From NCBI GenBank assembly GCA_019058365.1, contig JAHPZE010000011.1, forward strand, positions 60,921 through 124,920: a stretch of 64,000 bases of DNA, in the 5' to 3' direction. Of the stretch, positions 26,024 to 34,423 are shown piece by piece. The translations under genes were made by a program, and so were the position numbers. Source of the stretch: Promethearchaeota archaeon (GTDB taxonomy: Archaea > Asgardarchaeota > Lokiarchaeia > Sigyniarchaeales > SOKP01). The first letter of the stretch is position 1. Every line of letters begins with the position of its first letter. The notes under the pieces were generated by a model. It had not been told where the DNA came from. It made no database searches and saw only the letters and a list, made by a program, of their open reading frames with translations.

Positions 26024-26329
26024 GTGGTAAAAGTAACAGTAAAACCAACCTCAATTAAGATACCGACAGTTCTTCCAAAAATCTCGATAAATCCCGATTT
26101 GTGCACAGGTTGTGGCATATGCGGAGAAGTATGTCCGTTTGGAATACCAAAACCTAATAATGAAGGAAAATTTGAGATGTATGAACCAGAACGCTGTACA
26201 GAATGTTCAGCTTGTAAACGAAATTGCCCGACAATGGCTATCATATTACAAGAACGAAAAGGTTGCGGTTGTTTATGGAATGCACGTGCAGTAGCGAAAA
26301 ATCCACAAATTAATAGTTGTTGTGGATAA
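26024..26329 (+). CDS. hgcB: HgcB-like 2[4Fe-4S] ferredoxin
   Basis: A 101-residue ferredoxin with two cluster motifs: C27-T-G-C-G-I-C-G-E-V-C37-P and C58-T-E-C-S-A-C-K-R-N-C68-P. Extra cysteines follow at C81 and C83 (G-C-G-C) and a vicinal pair C99-C100 two residues from the end. Additional cysteines and a C-terminal Cys pair are the marks that separate HgcB from ordinary ferredoxins and are thought to carry Hg(II) to HgcA. The start is GTG at 26024, 48 bp after the HgcA-like stop, in the same operon. Family assignment follows from this neighbour. Confidence 0.85.
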   Translation: MVKVTVKPTSIKIPTVLPKISINPDLCTGCGICGEVCPFGIPKPNNEGKFEMYEPERCTECSACKRNCPTMAIILQERKGCGCLWNARAVAKNPQINSCCG

Positions 26330-26354
26330 GAGATTAAACTTTCCTTAATTTTAG

Positions 26355-26362
26355 TTTTTTTT
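26355..26362 (+). terminator. T8 terminator after the HgcB-like gene
   Basis: A run of eight T residues lies 25 bp after the stop, in the short gap before the convergent gelsolin-like gene. It suits archaeal T-tract termination. Assigned by position. Confidence 0.4.
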
Positions 26363-26368
26363 AGATGT

Positions 26369-27226
26369 TTAATAATCAAACATCTTTCTCTTCTTCTCTT
26401 CAAGAAAGCTTCTTCTAGTCAAGATCTCCATTTCCGCATTTAGCCAACAAAGTTCATCATAAGTACAGCTTGAATTGAAGACTTCCTCTGCCTTTCTCTT
26501 AATATCTTCAATAGAGGGCATATCAAGGTTTATTTTCTGAATTTTTTCAGCTAAAATCCAACATAGTTGGTCGTAAGTATATTCATCTAAAGAAAGATAA
26601 TATGCTGCTTCCCTTATTTGTGTCTTAAAATCTGGCTCTTCTGGTTGTTCTTTTTTCTCTTCAACTTTTTTTTGTTCCTTGGGTTCCATTTCAACTTTCG
26701 CGGGAGGTTGTTCAAACTCAACGAATTTAACAGTTTCAGGAGATTCTTTTAGCTTTTTAGATAGCTCATAGCTTCTATGATCCTTAATTTGTTGAAGCCA
26801 CTCTAATATTGGTGTTTCAATTTTTCTTTCTCTCTCTTCCACAGGTACATTAAATTTAACAGGTTTTATCCTTTCAGAAGGTGTTTTTAATACAAATTCT
26901 GGTCTTCGTTCAACAGTTTTCCCTGGTATTAACCCTCTTTCAAGATCATGCATCATAGCTAAAAAGGAGCCATATTCTCTCTTTTGTTTCATGATCAAGA
27001 TTTTTACTGATCCACCACGTTCTTTATCTATCTTCCGAGCAATTTCAGCAATAATATCCTTTTTTTCTTGAGGTACTTCTAAACCTACCCAAATATAAAT
27101 AGTATTTTTTTCTTCGTCATCAACAAGATATCCATTATTTTCATTAAAAGATAATCTATCTATCTTAATTAATTCGCCCTCATTACTAATATTAAATAGT
27201 TTCATTACACTCTCTCTCATGAACAT
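26369..27226 (-). CDS. Gelsolin-like domain protein with C-terminal double helical repeat
   Basis: Residues about 10-80 match one gelsolin repeat: K-L-F-N-I-S, E-L-I-K-I-D-R-L-S-F-N, G-Y-L-V-D-D-E-E-K-N-T-I-Y-I-W-V-G, then K-K-D-I-I-A-E-I-A-R-K-I. Gelsolin domains bind actin and Ca2+, and Asgard gelsolins are known to modulate actin. A proline/charged linker (about 120-205) follows, then two DUF2934-like units (Y-T-Y-D-Q-L-C-W-I-L-A-E, then C-T-Y-D-E-L-C-W-L-N-A-E), as in the 82-aa protein at 7024-7272. The true start may be the third Met (27205). No actin gene is in the window. Actin binding is inferred. Confidence 0.7.
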   Translation of the reverse strand: MFMRESVMKLFNISNEGELIKIDRLSFNENNGYLVDDEEKNTIYIWVGLEVPQEKKDIIAEIARKIDKERGGSVKILIMKQKREYGSFLAMMHDLERGLIPGKTVERRPEFVLKTPSERIKPVKFNVPVEERERKIETPILEWLQQIKDHRSYELSKKLKESPETVKFVEFEQPPAKVEMEPKEQKKVEEKKEQPEEPDFKTQIREAAYYLSLDEYTYDQLCWILAEKIQKINLDMPSIEDIKRKAEEVFNSSCTYDELCWLNAEMEILTRRSFLEEKKRKMFDY

Positions 27227-27382
27227 TCTAACAATATAAGAATAAATAAATTAAAAATTTAAAAATCTTTTTTCCCTCTTAAGTTTTTGAATTCCTTAAG
27301 TTTAATAATATAACGTCTATTATGTTCTTATAATTATTTACTTATTTTAAATAAAATAAAATTTTTAAAAACGAGTATAGAA

Positions 27383-27868
27383 ATGACAGATAAAAAAGAT
27401 TTCACGCCCCAAGAATATGAGGCTCTCATTGAAGAATTGATGATAGAAAATGAAGCTCTTAAAAAGAGGATTGCTGAAATAGAAAACAGAGATCTGTCTT
27501 TTAAAGTTCAAGAAGAATCAATTAAAGAAACCGAAACACCTATAATTGAAGCAGAGACAAATGAACCTGTGATATTAGTTGAAGATGTAATTAAACAAGA
27601 GGAAATTAAACATTTTGAACAAAAAAAAGAGATGGTTATTTCAGAATCAACTTTCTCTAAAGATGAAGTTCCTCTCGAAATGGGTAAAGGAAAGATTATC
27701 CAAGGAGTTTCAAGAAGAGAATGTCCTAAATGTGGGAATAAAAATAAAATGCTTATTCGAGAAACGATTGATAAAACGCATATAATATGTGATTACCCCC
27801 GTATATGCGGTAAAAAGTACCATTGTGGTGAATGTGGCGTGGAATGGCGTGTGCCACTAGAGATGTAA
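27383..27868 (+). CDS. Coiled-coil protein with C-terminal zinc ribbon
   Basis: Residues 8-40 form a short coiled coil (E-A-L-I-E-E-L-M-I-E-N-E-A-L-K-K-R-I). A low-complexity acidic linker follows. The C-terminal 50 residues make a zinc ribbon: E-C-P-K-C-G-N, then a C-D-Y-P-R-I-C-G stretch and Y-H-C-G-E-C-G-V-E-W. Six cysteines are more than one ribbon needs. The strand I-R-E-T-I-D-K-T between the pairs recalls TFS/RPB9-type ribbons. No established name. It is divergent from the gelsolin-like gene (156 bp). Confidence 0.65.
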   Translation: MTDKKDFTPQEYEALIEELMIENEALKKRIAEIENRDLSFKVQEESIKETETPIIEAETNEPVILVEDVIKQEEIKHFEQKKEMVISESTFSKDEVPLEMGKGKIIQGVSRRECPKCGNKNKMLIRETIDKTHIICDYPRICGKKYHCGECGVEWRVPLEM

Positions 27869-28018
27869 GAATAAAATTTAAGGATTATTAGAATTTTATA
27901 TTTCTTATTTTTACTTAGGGGATTATGAAAATCATCAAATTAAACATGTTCGATTTTATCTTTAAATTAAACTCTACTTTATTAATTTTATAAAATAAAA
28001 TATGAGTTTAATACAGCT

Positions 28019-28345
28019 ATGAATGATAAGAATATCAGAAAAGTAATATTAGATTTAGATTCTATGCTCGATTTTCAAGAAGGATCTGTTGTTAGCAGAG
28101 CAATTATTAATAAGGATGTTGGAACAGTAACTTTGTTTTCTTTCGATAAGGATGAGGGTTTAAGTGAACATACCGCACCATTTGATGCCCTTGTTTACAT
28201 TTTCAATGGAGAAGCGGAAATAACAATCTCAAATAAAAAATTTGTATTGAAAAAGGGCCAGATGATTATTATGCCCGCTAATGAACCACACGCATTGAAA
28301 GCTCTGGAAAAATTTAAGATGATGTTAGTAATGATTAAATCCTAA
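28019..28345 (+). CDS. Cupin-domain protein
   Basis: A 108-residue single cupin barrel. Cupin motif 1 reads L-S-E-H-T-A-P-F-D-A-L-V-Y-I-F-N-G-E-A-E with a reduced metal set (one His, no H-x-H pair), and motif 2 reads G-Q-M-I-I-M-P-A-N-E-P-H-A-L-K-A. Such small cupins bind a metal or small ligand; enzymatic role unknown. A T11 tract at 28377-28387 follows. Confidence 0.85.
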   Translation: MNDKNIRKVILDLDSMLDFQEGSVVSRAIINKDVGTVTLFSFDKDEGLSEHTAPFDALVYIFNGEAEITISNKKFVLKKGQMIIMPANEPHALKALEKFKMMLVMIKS

Positions 28346-28376
28346 ATACAAACAAAATTTGTAATATTTTATCTTA

Positions 28377-28387
28377 TTTTTTTTTTT
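28377..28387 (+). terminator. T11 terminator after the cupin gene
   Basis: An uninterrupted run of eleven T residues starts 31 bp after the cupin stop and before the convergent MFS gene. It is among the longest T-runs I noticed and fits archaeal intrinsic termination. Confidence 0.5.
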
Positions 28388-28414
28388 GGTAAATAAATAA
28401 TTGCTGCTTAAAAA

Positions 28415-29650
28415 TCAATCTGGAGTTTTCTTTATATTTGTATCTATATTTTTTGTATAAATATATAAAAGCGTTATGACTATTATAAAAATTATTGATA
28501 CTAATAGTATCGCAAAAAAGACTCCAGTAATACCAAAAACATTTGAGAATGGTGCAAGTGTTGTCGGAACTAAAGCAATCCCTGTAAAATACGCTGCTGT
28601 CAATGATCCTGCTAAAACACCACGTCTCTCAAACGATATTACTTGACTATAATAAGTTATTGAAGTGAAAAGTATTCCTCCTGATAAACTTGCAAGAATC
28701 CAACCTAATGATAAAAGTATAAAACTATTTTGAATGGTCACATCTCCAACGACTAATAAGATCGCTAAAGAACAAACCAATATTAATGAACCTGCAAATA
28801 ATGGAATTTTTGTATCTCTTCTTTTAATCAAAAACCCAGTTAAAATTCCAGTTATAGCCGCTCCAATACCCGCAATACCCAGAATTAAACCGATTAATGT
28901 TTCATTTACAACATGAACTTGCGTTAATGTCTTCGAAATCCAAATATTTAAAGCTATATAGGTATGTGATATTAAGAATGCAGATAATATCATCAATATC
29001 ACTGGAAATCGACGCCATTCTTTTGAAAGTTGAGATAATAAGATACGAATCCCTGATTCTTCTTTGATAATTTTTGGAAAATTTTTAGTAAAGATGAAAT
29101 ACACTAAGCAAAAAGAAGTAATTATTATAAATAACAAATAGATCGACTGCCAACCTATTAAAATCATTTGAGATGCAATTAATGGTCCTATACCAACTCC
29201 TAAATTCGCGCTTGCACTAAGATATCCCATTTTTTTAGGGATAAGTGGTGGAGGTGTAATATCCGTCATTAAAGCTATGAGGACAGGATTTATAAAGCCA
29301 AATCCTATTCCTCCAATTATATTAGCAATTACGTACATCTCCAGATTAAATGATATTGCAGCTAGTATCATTGCTATTAAAAATAAAATTAACCCAAAAA
29401 TTAATACTGGAGTTCTACCTTTAATATCTGAAATTGCACCGGAAAGAAGTTGTATTACTGCAAATGGAAACATAAAAGCAGGAATTGCAATTAATATATT
29501 ATCGGGTGTAACATTGAAATCAGCAGAAAGAACACCAAATAAGACATTGATAATGTTCCCAGTTAAAGGTCCTAACAGAAAAAGTAAAAATATTACAAAT
29601 TCAATTGATTTTGAAAATCTTGCAGTACGTACCTGTGAATTTTGATGCAT
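28415..29650 (-). CDS. MFS drug/metabolite transporter, 12 TM
   Basis: A 411-residue major facilitator with twelve hydrophobic segments and the cytoplasmic loop 2-3 motif S-G-A-I-S-D-I-K-G-R-T-P, a good match to motif A (GxLaDrxGrkp). The loop 4-5 region has L-M-T-D-I-T-P-P-P-L-I-P-K-K-M-G, as in drug:H+ antiporters of the Bcr/EmrA-like group. Substrate cannot be predicted. It sits at the inner membrane and converges on the cupin gene. Confidence 0.85.
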   Translation of the reverse strand: MHQNSQVRTARFSKSIEFVIFLLFLLGPLTGNIINVLFGVLSADFNVTPDNILIAIPAFMFPFAVIQLLSGAISDIKGRTPVLIFGLILFLIAMILAAISFNLEMYVIANIIGGIGFGFINPVLIALMTDITPPPLIPKKMGYLSASANLGVGIGPLIASQMILIGWQSIYLLFIIITSFCLVYFIFTKNFPKIIKEESGIRILLSQLSKEWRRFPVILMILSAFLISHTYIALNIWISKTLTQVHVVNETLIGLILGIAGIGAAITGILTGFLIKRRDTKIPLFAGSLILVCSLAILLVVGDVTIQNSFILLSLGWILASLSGGILFTSITYYSQVISFERRGVLAGSLTAAYFTGIALVPTTLAPFSNVFGITGVFFAILLVSIIFIIVITLLYIYTKNIDTNIKKTPD

Positions 29651-29965
29651 GTTTCTACTATTGATATTTTTTATTTAAAGTATTGGGTTTTATATTAAAA
29701 AAAGCTTATAAGATATTATTAGAAAATCAGAAAAGAGGTTTTAAATTTAGTTATTAAATAACTTAAGCATGTTAGTAATAAAACAACCTTTATTGGGAGC
29801 TTTAATTAAAAAAACTCGAAAAACGTTCATTGAATATGCTGATTACTTAGCTATTGACTTGGATTTTCAAAATTTTCTTAAAAAAGTAATTAATTAAAAA
29901 GGATTTTTACAGTAATAAATTAAACAAAAAGAAAATAAAATCTTAAAAAATAATTTACAGAAAAG
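29651..29965. other. Intergenic stretch with one possible micro-ORF
   Basis: This 315-bp stretch separates the divergent MFS gene and the beta-CASP-like nuclease gene and must carry both promoters. A 42-codon ATG frame, 29769-29897 plus, encodes a basic then acidic peptide (L-L-G-A-L-I-K-K-T-R-K-T-F-I-E-Y-A-D-Y). It could be real or chance. Nothing else was seen. Confidence 0.45.
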
Positions 29966-31483
29966 ATGACTTCTATACAAATATTTGATGGGAGTGACAC
30001 AATAGGAGGAAATAAAATCTATATAGAGGAAAATGGTAAAGGTATTTTTCTCGATTTTGGATTAAATTTCAAGAAACACGGAAAATTTTTCCAAGAATTT
30101 CTCAATTGGAGACGGTCTAGGGGTATCTTTGATCTTTTGCAATTGAATTTACTCCCTAAACTTAATATTTACCGAAAAGATATAATTCCTTCAGATTATG
30201 ATATCTCATCATTTCCTAATTTGAATATAAATGCAATATTACTCAGTCATGCCCACTTAGACCATTTTGGCAATATTGGTTTACTTAGACCTGATTTTCC
30301 AATAGTTGCATCTCCAATCACCCTAACATTAATTAAAGGGATTATAGATTGCTCTACTGCAGCTCTAGGATCTGATGCTGCCTATTTTTCTCCTAGAATC
30401 GCTATGGAAGATAATAGAGTCTTTAAAGCGGATAATTATACAGATATTGGACGAAATTTGATATGTACAGATAGCTTTCCAGATTCACTACGTAAATATT
30501 TAACGTCAACCGTTAAACAAAGAAAAAAATTTGAGGTGGGGACAATATCTCATATAAATGATTTTCCCCTTGATATTGAAGTGAAAGCTTTTGAAGTCGA
30601 TCATTCCATCCTTGGAGCCACAGCCTACCTTCTTTCTGGAGAAAATACTATCGCCTATACTGGAGATTTTCGTTTACATGGGAAAAGAGGATGGAAAAGC
30701 AAAGAGTTTATTAAAAAAGCTAAGAATGCTTCTGTACTGATAATTGAAGGAACGAGAGCTACAAGTGAAGAAAGGATTGAATCAGAAGAACTCGTCTATG
30801 AAAATTGTCTAAAGATAGCTGAAAATGCATCGGGATTAATCATAGCTGATTTTTCAGCCCGAAATTTTGAAAGACTAGATATATTCAAGAAAATTGCTTC
30901 GAATATTGGAAGGAAACTAATTATTACATCCAAAGATGCATTTTTACTTAATGCTATTGAAAAGGCTGAGGGCGTGGATAGATTAAGGGATCTTTTAATT
31001 TATGGAGAATTAAAAATAACCCAACCCAACTGGGAAAAATATCTCAATGAAAAGAGAGATCTGGACTACGTAGATCCTACAAAAATATCAAAAAATCAAG
31101 AAAATTATTTACTATGTTTTTCTTTCTTTGACATGAAAAACTTGTTAGATATTAAACCTAACCAAGGAACCTATATATATTCTTCAAGTGAAGCATTTGA
31201 AGAGGAATCAGAATTTGATTTTGTTAGATTAAATAATTGGTTAAAATACCTAGGATTTGATATTCATGGATTTGAAGTGATTGAAGAAGGTAACAGATTA
31301 AAACCAAAATTTAGTGAGGGGTATCATGCTTCTGGACATGCTTCAAAATCCGATTTAATCAATACTGTCGAAAATATCGATCCTGATGTCATAGTTCCGG
31401 TTCACACCGAGAATCCAGCATGGTTTAGTGAAAATTTTGATAATGTGGTTATTTTAAAAGAAAATAAGAAGTATACAATATAA
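29966..31483 (+). CDS. Metallo-beta-lactamase / beta-CASP-like nuclease (RNase J type)
   Basis: A 505-residue MBL-fold hydrolase. The zinc motif is S-H-A-H-L-D-H-F-G (near 93-101); additional ligands are in F-E-V-D-H-S, Y-T-G-D-F-R (metal Asp), and P-V-H-T-E near the C-terminus. The beta-CASP portion is suggested by the I-I-E-G-T-R strand and by A-S-G-H-A-S-K (beta-CASP motif B/C-like). Unlike ordinary RNase J it has an expanded insertion around 40-70 and no KH domains. It likely cuts or trims RNA. Exact relatives unknown. Confidence 0.75.
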   Translation: MTSIQIFDGSDTIGGNKIYIEENGKGIFLDFGLNFKKHGKFFQEFLNWRRSRGIFDLLQLNLLPKLNIYRKDIIPSDYDISSFPNLNINAILLSHAHLDHFGNIGLLRPDFPIVASPITLTLIKGIIDCSTAALGSDAAYFSPRIAMEDNRVFKADNYTDIGRNLICTDSFPDSLRKYLTSTVKQRKKFEVGTISHINDFPLDIEVKAFEVDHSILGATAYLLSGENTIAYTGDFRLHGKRGWKSKEFIKKAKNASVLIIEGTRATSEERIESEELVYENCLKIAENASGLIIADFSARNFERLDIFKKIASNIGRKLIITSKDAFLLNAIEKAEGVDRLRDLLIYGELKITQPNWEKYLNEKRDLDYVDPTKISKNQENYLLCFSFFDMKNLLDIKPNQGTYIYSSSEAFEEESEFDFVRLNNWLKYLGFDIHGFEVIEEGNRLKPKFSEGYHASGHASKSDLINTVENIDPDVIVPVHTENPAWFSENFDNVVILKENKKYTI

Positions 31484-31744
31484 TTAGGATACTACTCATA
31501 AAAAAAGTAGGTTAAATTATTTGTTTTCCTTTCTCATTAAGTTTTTCTCTTCCAAGGCTGATATTTCAAAGTAATTTTACTTGAAACTAAAAATCTTGTT
31601 TTAAAATAGAATTAAAAAAAAGGGAATCTGTAAGATGCAAAATAAAAAAAGAAGTCTAAACACTCATTTATATGTATTTCATATCTTCCAAAATTCCGTA
31701 AATTTAAACCTTTTTCTCTTTTTTGTTATTAATATTCTACCTTA

Positions 31745-31999
31745 TTAATAAGAAGATTTTCGGCCATGAGAACTCGTTCGAGGTCCTTTTTCAATTATTG
31801 TGACATTGCTAGCTTGTGGGCCCTTTTGACCCTCTGTAGTTTCATATTCTACTATATCCCCTTCATAGATTATCTTAAATTCACCAGATCCTCCTTGTAT
31901 GGCAGAATAATGGACAAATATATCAGGAGATCCATCATCCGGGGTTATAAATCCATAGCCTTTTTTTTTGTTAAACCACTTTACAGTTCCTTTTCCCAT
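31745..31999 (-). CDS. cspA: Cold-shock domain protein
   Basis: An 84-residue single-stranded nucleic-acid-binding OB-fold protein. RNP1 is K-G-Y-G-F-I-T and RNP2 is D-I-F-V-H-Y-S; the start [10 protein letters not shown] is canonical. The C-terminal 15 residues are a Lys/Arg/Ser tail absent from bacterial CspA. CSD proteins are common in bacteria and only patchily present in archaea. Acts as an RNA chaperone. Start ATG at 31999. Confidence 0.95.
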   Translation of the reverse strand: MGKGTVKWFNKKKGYGFITPDDGSPDIFVHYSAIQGGSGEFKIIYEGDIVEYETTEGQKGPQASNVTIIEKGPRTSSHGRKSSY

Positions 32000-32150
32000 T
32001 GATACAACCTGAATAGAGTTGTGATATTTGGTTAAAATTGTACCAATTAAGTTTTTTAAGAATTCTGTTGATATAAGTTTAACCTAAAATTTTTAGAGAC
32101 TATGCTTTCTATCAAATTAAAAAGTCTCAAGATAGAGAAATAATGATTGA

Positions 32151-32713
32151 TCTACAATATTTATAATAAACTCAAATAATCAAAATACCATTGAAGAAGA
32201 ATTACCTCGACGAGGTTCCTCTCTTTATAATCTTAATCATCCTGACAGCAAAATAAGGCAAAATACTTTAAAAAAGTTTAAGAGGATAAATAAATACTTG
32301 GTAATCCCTCTATATAAGTTAAGATTGTTACCATTATTAGGTTTTGGAAGGATTTTTCTAATCTTAACTACAAAAGGAAGAATAACAGGAAAAAAAGAAA
32401 AACGCCATTAGAATATCATTGGTTTGATGGCGTGATCACAATTTTTTCTGGTAGAGGCGAAGATGCTGGTTGGTTAAAAAACATACGAACTAATCCAGAG
32501 TTTGTATGGGTAAGATATGGTTTTCATTCTTTCCAACCACTTGTCAAATTTGTAATAGATGATATAGACAAATTAGACATTATTAAGTGGTATGTTACTA
32601 ATCATAAAAGGTCAGCAAAATTTTTATTTGGCTGGAATCCAAAAACAGACGACCCAGAAGTTACAAATTTTTCTAAAATGTTAAATACAATAACAATAAT
32701 ACAACTTTTATAA
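32151..32713 (+). pseudogene. Ddn-type (F420-dependent) nitroreductase-like gene, frameshifted
   Basis: Two frames together give one deazaflavin-nitroreductase-like protein. The first (open from 32151 to the stop at 32409-32411) contains the family motif L-T-T-K-G-R-I-T-G-K-K. The second runs to 32713 and continues with R-K-T-P-L-E-Y-H-W-F-D-G, then F-S-G-R-G-E-D-A-G-W-L-K-N and P-E-F-V-W-V. A run of seven A residues (32390-32396) sits at the junction; eight would restore the frame. No ATG, GTG or TTG supports a clean start in the first frame, so the 5' end is unresolved. Either a pseudogene or an assembly deletion. Members reduce nitro- or quinone-type substrates with F420H2. Confidence 0.75.
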
Positions 32714-32729
32714 TCTGATTATTTTAAAA

Positions 32730-32855
32730 TTAATCCCATCTAAAATACGCATCAGTTTTTACAGAATATTGATTTAATGCGAAAGCGGGTTGAATTGAAG
32801 CAATAAAAGTTAAAAACCCTAAAAATAACGCTACATTTAACTTTATATTTTTCAT
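32730..32855 (-). CDS. 41-aa secreted peptide or truncated signal-peptide gene
   Basis: An ATG frame encodes a textbook signal peptide: basic start M-K-N-I-K, hydrophobic core V-A-L-F-L-G-F-L-T-F-I-A, and an A-x-A cleavage site after Q-P-A-F-A. Only 15 residues of mature peptide follow (L-N-Q-Y-S-V-K-T-D-A-Y-F-R-W-D). Either a small exported peptide or the first exon-like piece of a gene lost downstream; the adjacent nitroreductase gene is also broken. Function unknown. Confidence 0.5.
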   Translation of the reverse strand: MKNIKLNVALFLGFLTFIASIQPAFALNQYSVKTDAYFRWD

Positions 32856-32989
32856 TTATTCAAATATCCCCAGTAGATTGTTATGAATATGAATTGATAA
32901 TCCAATTATTTATATTTACTTATTTATAAGAAAGTATTTGAATAAAGCACAATTTTACGTTTTACATTGGCAAGGAAAGGGATAGTATT

Positions 32990-34270
32990 TTGCAAACACC
33001 GAATAAGGCTCTTCAAAACCAAAATCAAACTTCTGTAAACTATAGAGCATGGCCATTATTTTTACTTGGCTTTATAAGGTTATTTTATGTTTCTATTTTT
33101 GAAAGAGCCTTATATAATTATCTATATTATGATATGGGTATTAGAGCGAGTATGTTAGGTTTTATTTCATCAGCGGGCTCTATAACTTATATTTTTGCGC
33201 CAATTTTAGGACAATTGCTTACTAAAAAGCTTTTAGGAATAAGAAATGCTCTTATTTTAACTTCCATCTTGACACCTTTATTAACAGGTCTTCAAATCAT
33301 CTATCCCGAGATTTGGTCCTTAATAATCTGTCGGATTTTATTGGGATTGACATTAGGATTGTATTGGCCAAACTGTTTAAATCTTTTAAGCCGATGGGGA
33401 AAAGTAAGCAGTTCTAAAAAATCAAAAAAAAATTTTGGATTTTTTAATCTTTCTTGGAATGCGGGTTTTATTATTGGACTTATTGTAGGTTTTCTTTGGG
33501 CATTTTCTTGGAGTGATTTTTTTGCTATGATTATTTCCTGGTCTTTATCATTTCTACTAATCCCTGTAAGTTTTTTTATAAAAAAGAGGGAAACATCCTT
33601 TATCTCACAAGGAATTGTGATTTATCAATCAGAAGATCCCCTTTCTCACTTAGATATTAAGGAGGATTTAGTGGTTAATTCAAAAACACCTATGATTGTA
33701 TATCCTGTGCTTTTTTCATGGTTCAGTATAATGTTTTTGGCGATCTCAAAATCAATATTTATTTTTGGTTATCCTATTTTAGTAAAAGCCCTCTTATCTG
33801 AGGAATTTTCTTATCTCACCTATCTTGTGCAATGCGGGTTACAATTCATGCAACTTCTTGGATTAACTTGGATAAATTCAATGAAAATTTATAGTAGAAA
33901 AATAGCAACATTAATAAGTATTATTTTTGTTGGCATAATTGCATTCACAATTGTTCTTCTTGGAAATATTTGGTATATTTCAATAATAACTGTTATTGTA
34001 GGTCTATTCTTAGGGCTAATCCATGGGGTTGGTTTAAAGATCATGTTAGAATATGGAACCGCTGAAAACACATCAAAATATGCGACTATAAATGAGGTAA
34101 TAATTGGATTGGGTTTTGGATTAACTCCAATAATTACTGGATACATCATTGAAGTATCTTTATTCGGTATACATTGGTTTTTAACATTCCTCGGACTAGT
34201 TATTTTATTATTTCTAATATTTCTTTCTCGAAATATTAAACGAGGAGAAAATAATTTTGAGAGTTCATAG
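32990..34270 (+). CDS. MFS-type membrane transporter, 12 TM
   Basis: A 426-residue protein with about twelve hydrophobic segments, starting with TTG at 32990. The loop 2-3 motif is degenerate, but the stretch G-F-I-S-S-A-G-S-I-T-Y-I-F-A-P and R-I-L-L-G-L-T-L-G-L-Y-W-P-N suit MFS proteins. The middle loop (about 190-240) is cytoplasmic and acidic. Substrate unknown. The MFS assignment is from fold, not signature. Confidence 0.7.
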   Translation: MQTPNKALQNQNQTSVNYRAWPLFLLGFIRLFYVSIFERALYNYLYYDMGIRASMLGFISSAGSITYIFAPILGQLLTKKLLGIRNALILTSILTPLLTGLQIIYPEIWSLIICRILLGLTLGLYWPNCLNLLSRWGKVSSSKKSKKNFGFFNLSWNAGFIIGLIVGFLWAFSWSDFFAMIISWSLSFLLIPVSFFIKKRETSFISQGIVIYQSEDPLSHLDIKEDLVVNSKTPMIVYPVLFSWFSIMFLAISKSIFIFGYPILVKALLSEEFSYLTYLVQCGLQFMQLLGLTWINSMKIYSRKIATLISIIFVGIIAFTIVLLGNIWYISIITVIVGLFLGLIHGVGLKIMLEYGTAENTSKYATINEVIIGLGFGLTPIITGYIIEVSLFGIHWFLTFLGLVILLFLIFLSRNIKRGENNFESS

Positions 34271-34423
34271 TTTTTCATCATTTTGATTATAAATGATATT
34301 ATCATATAGAAGGCTTCGAAATGAAATTTGGAACCGCAATATCAATGAAAGATTCAGTCAAGGTATTAGAAAAAAGCTTGTACATAAAAAAGTATTATTA
34401 AAAATTCTTTTTTAAAATAATTT

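Noticed and set aside
25309..26403. Long minus-strand frames across the HgcA- and HgcB-like genes
   Set aside because: They oppose strongly supported coding sequence and contain no recognisable domain.
29277..29645. 122-codon frame opposite the MFS transporter
   Set aside because: Reverse-strand shadow of a hydrophobic gene, with Ile/Asn/Pro-rich composition and no domain.
31634..31747. 37-codon ORF starting M-Q-N-K-K-R next to cspA
   Set aside because: Low complexity and runs into the end of the convergent cspA gene; more likely untranslated or terminator sequence.
34321..34401. Short frame beginning M-K-F-G-T-A-I-S-M, resembling the start of a luciferase-like/F420 enzyme
   Set aside because: Stops after 26 codons with no continuation in other frames that I could follow; a 40-codon frame at 34293 overlaps it. 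Not enough for a pseudogene call.
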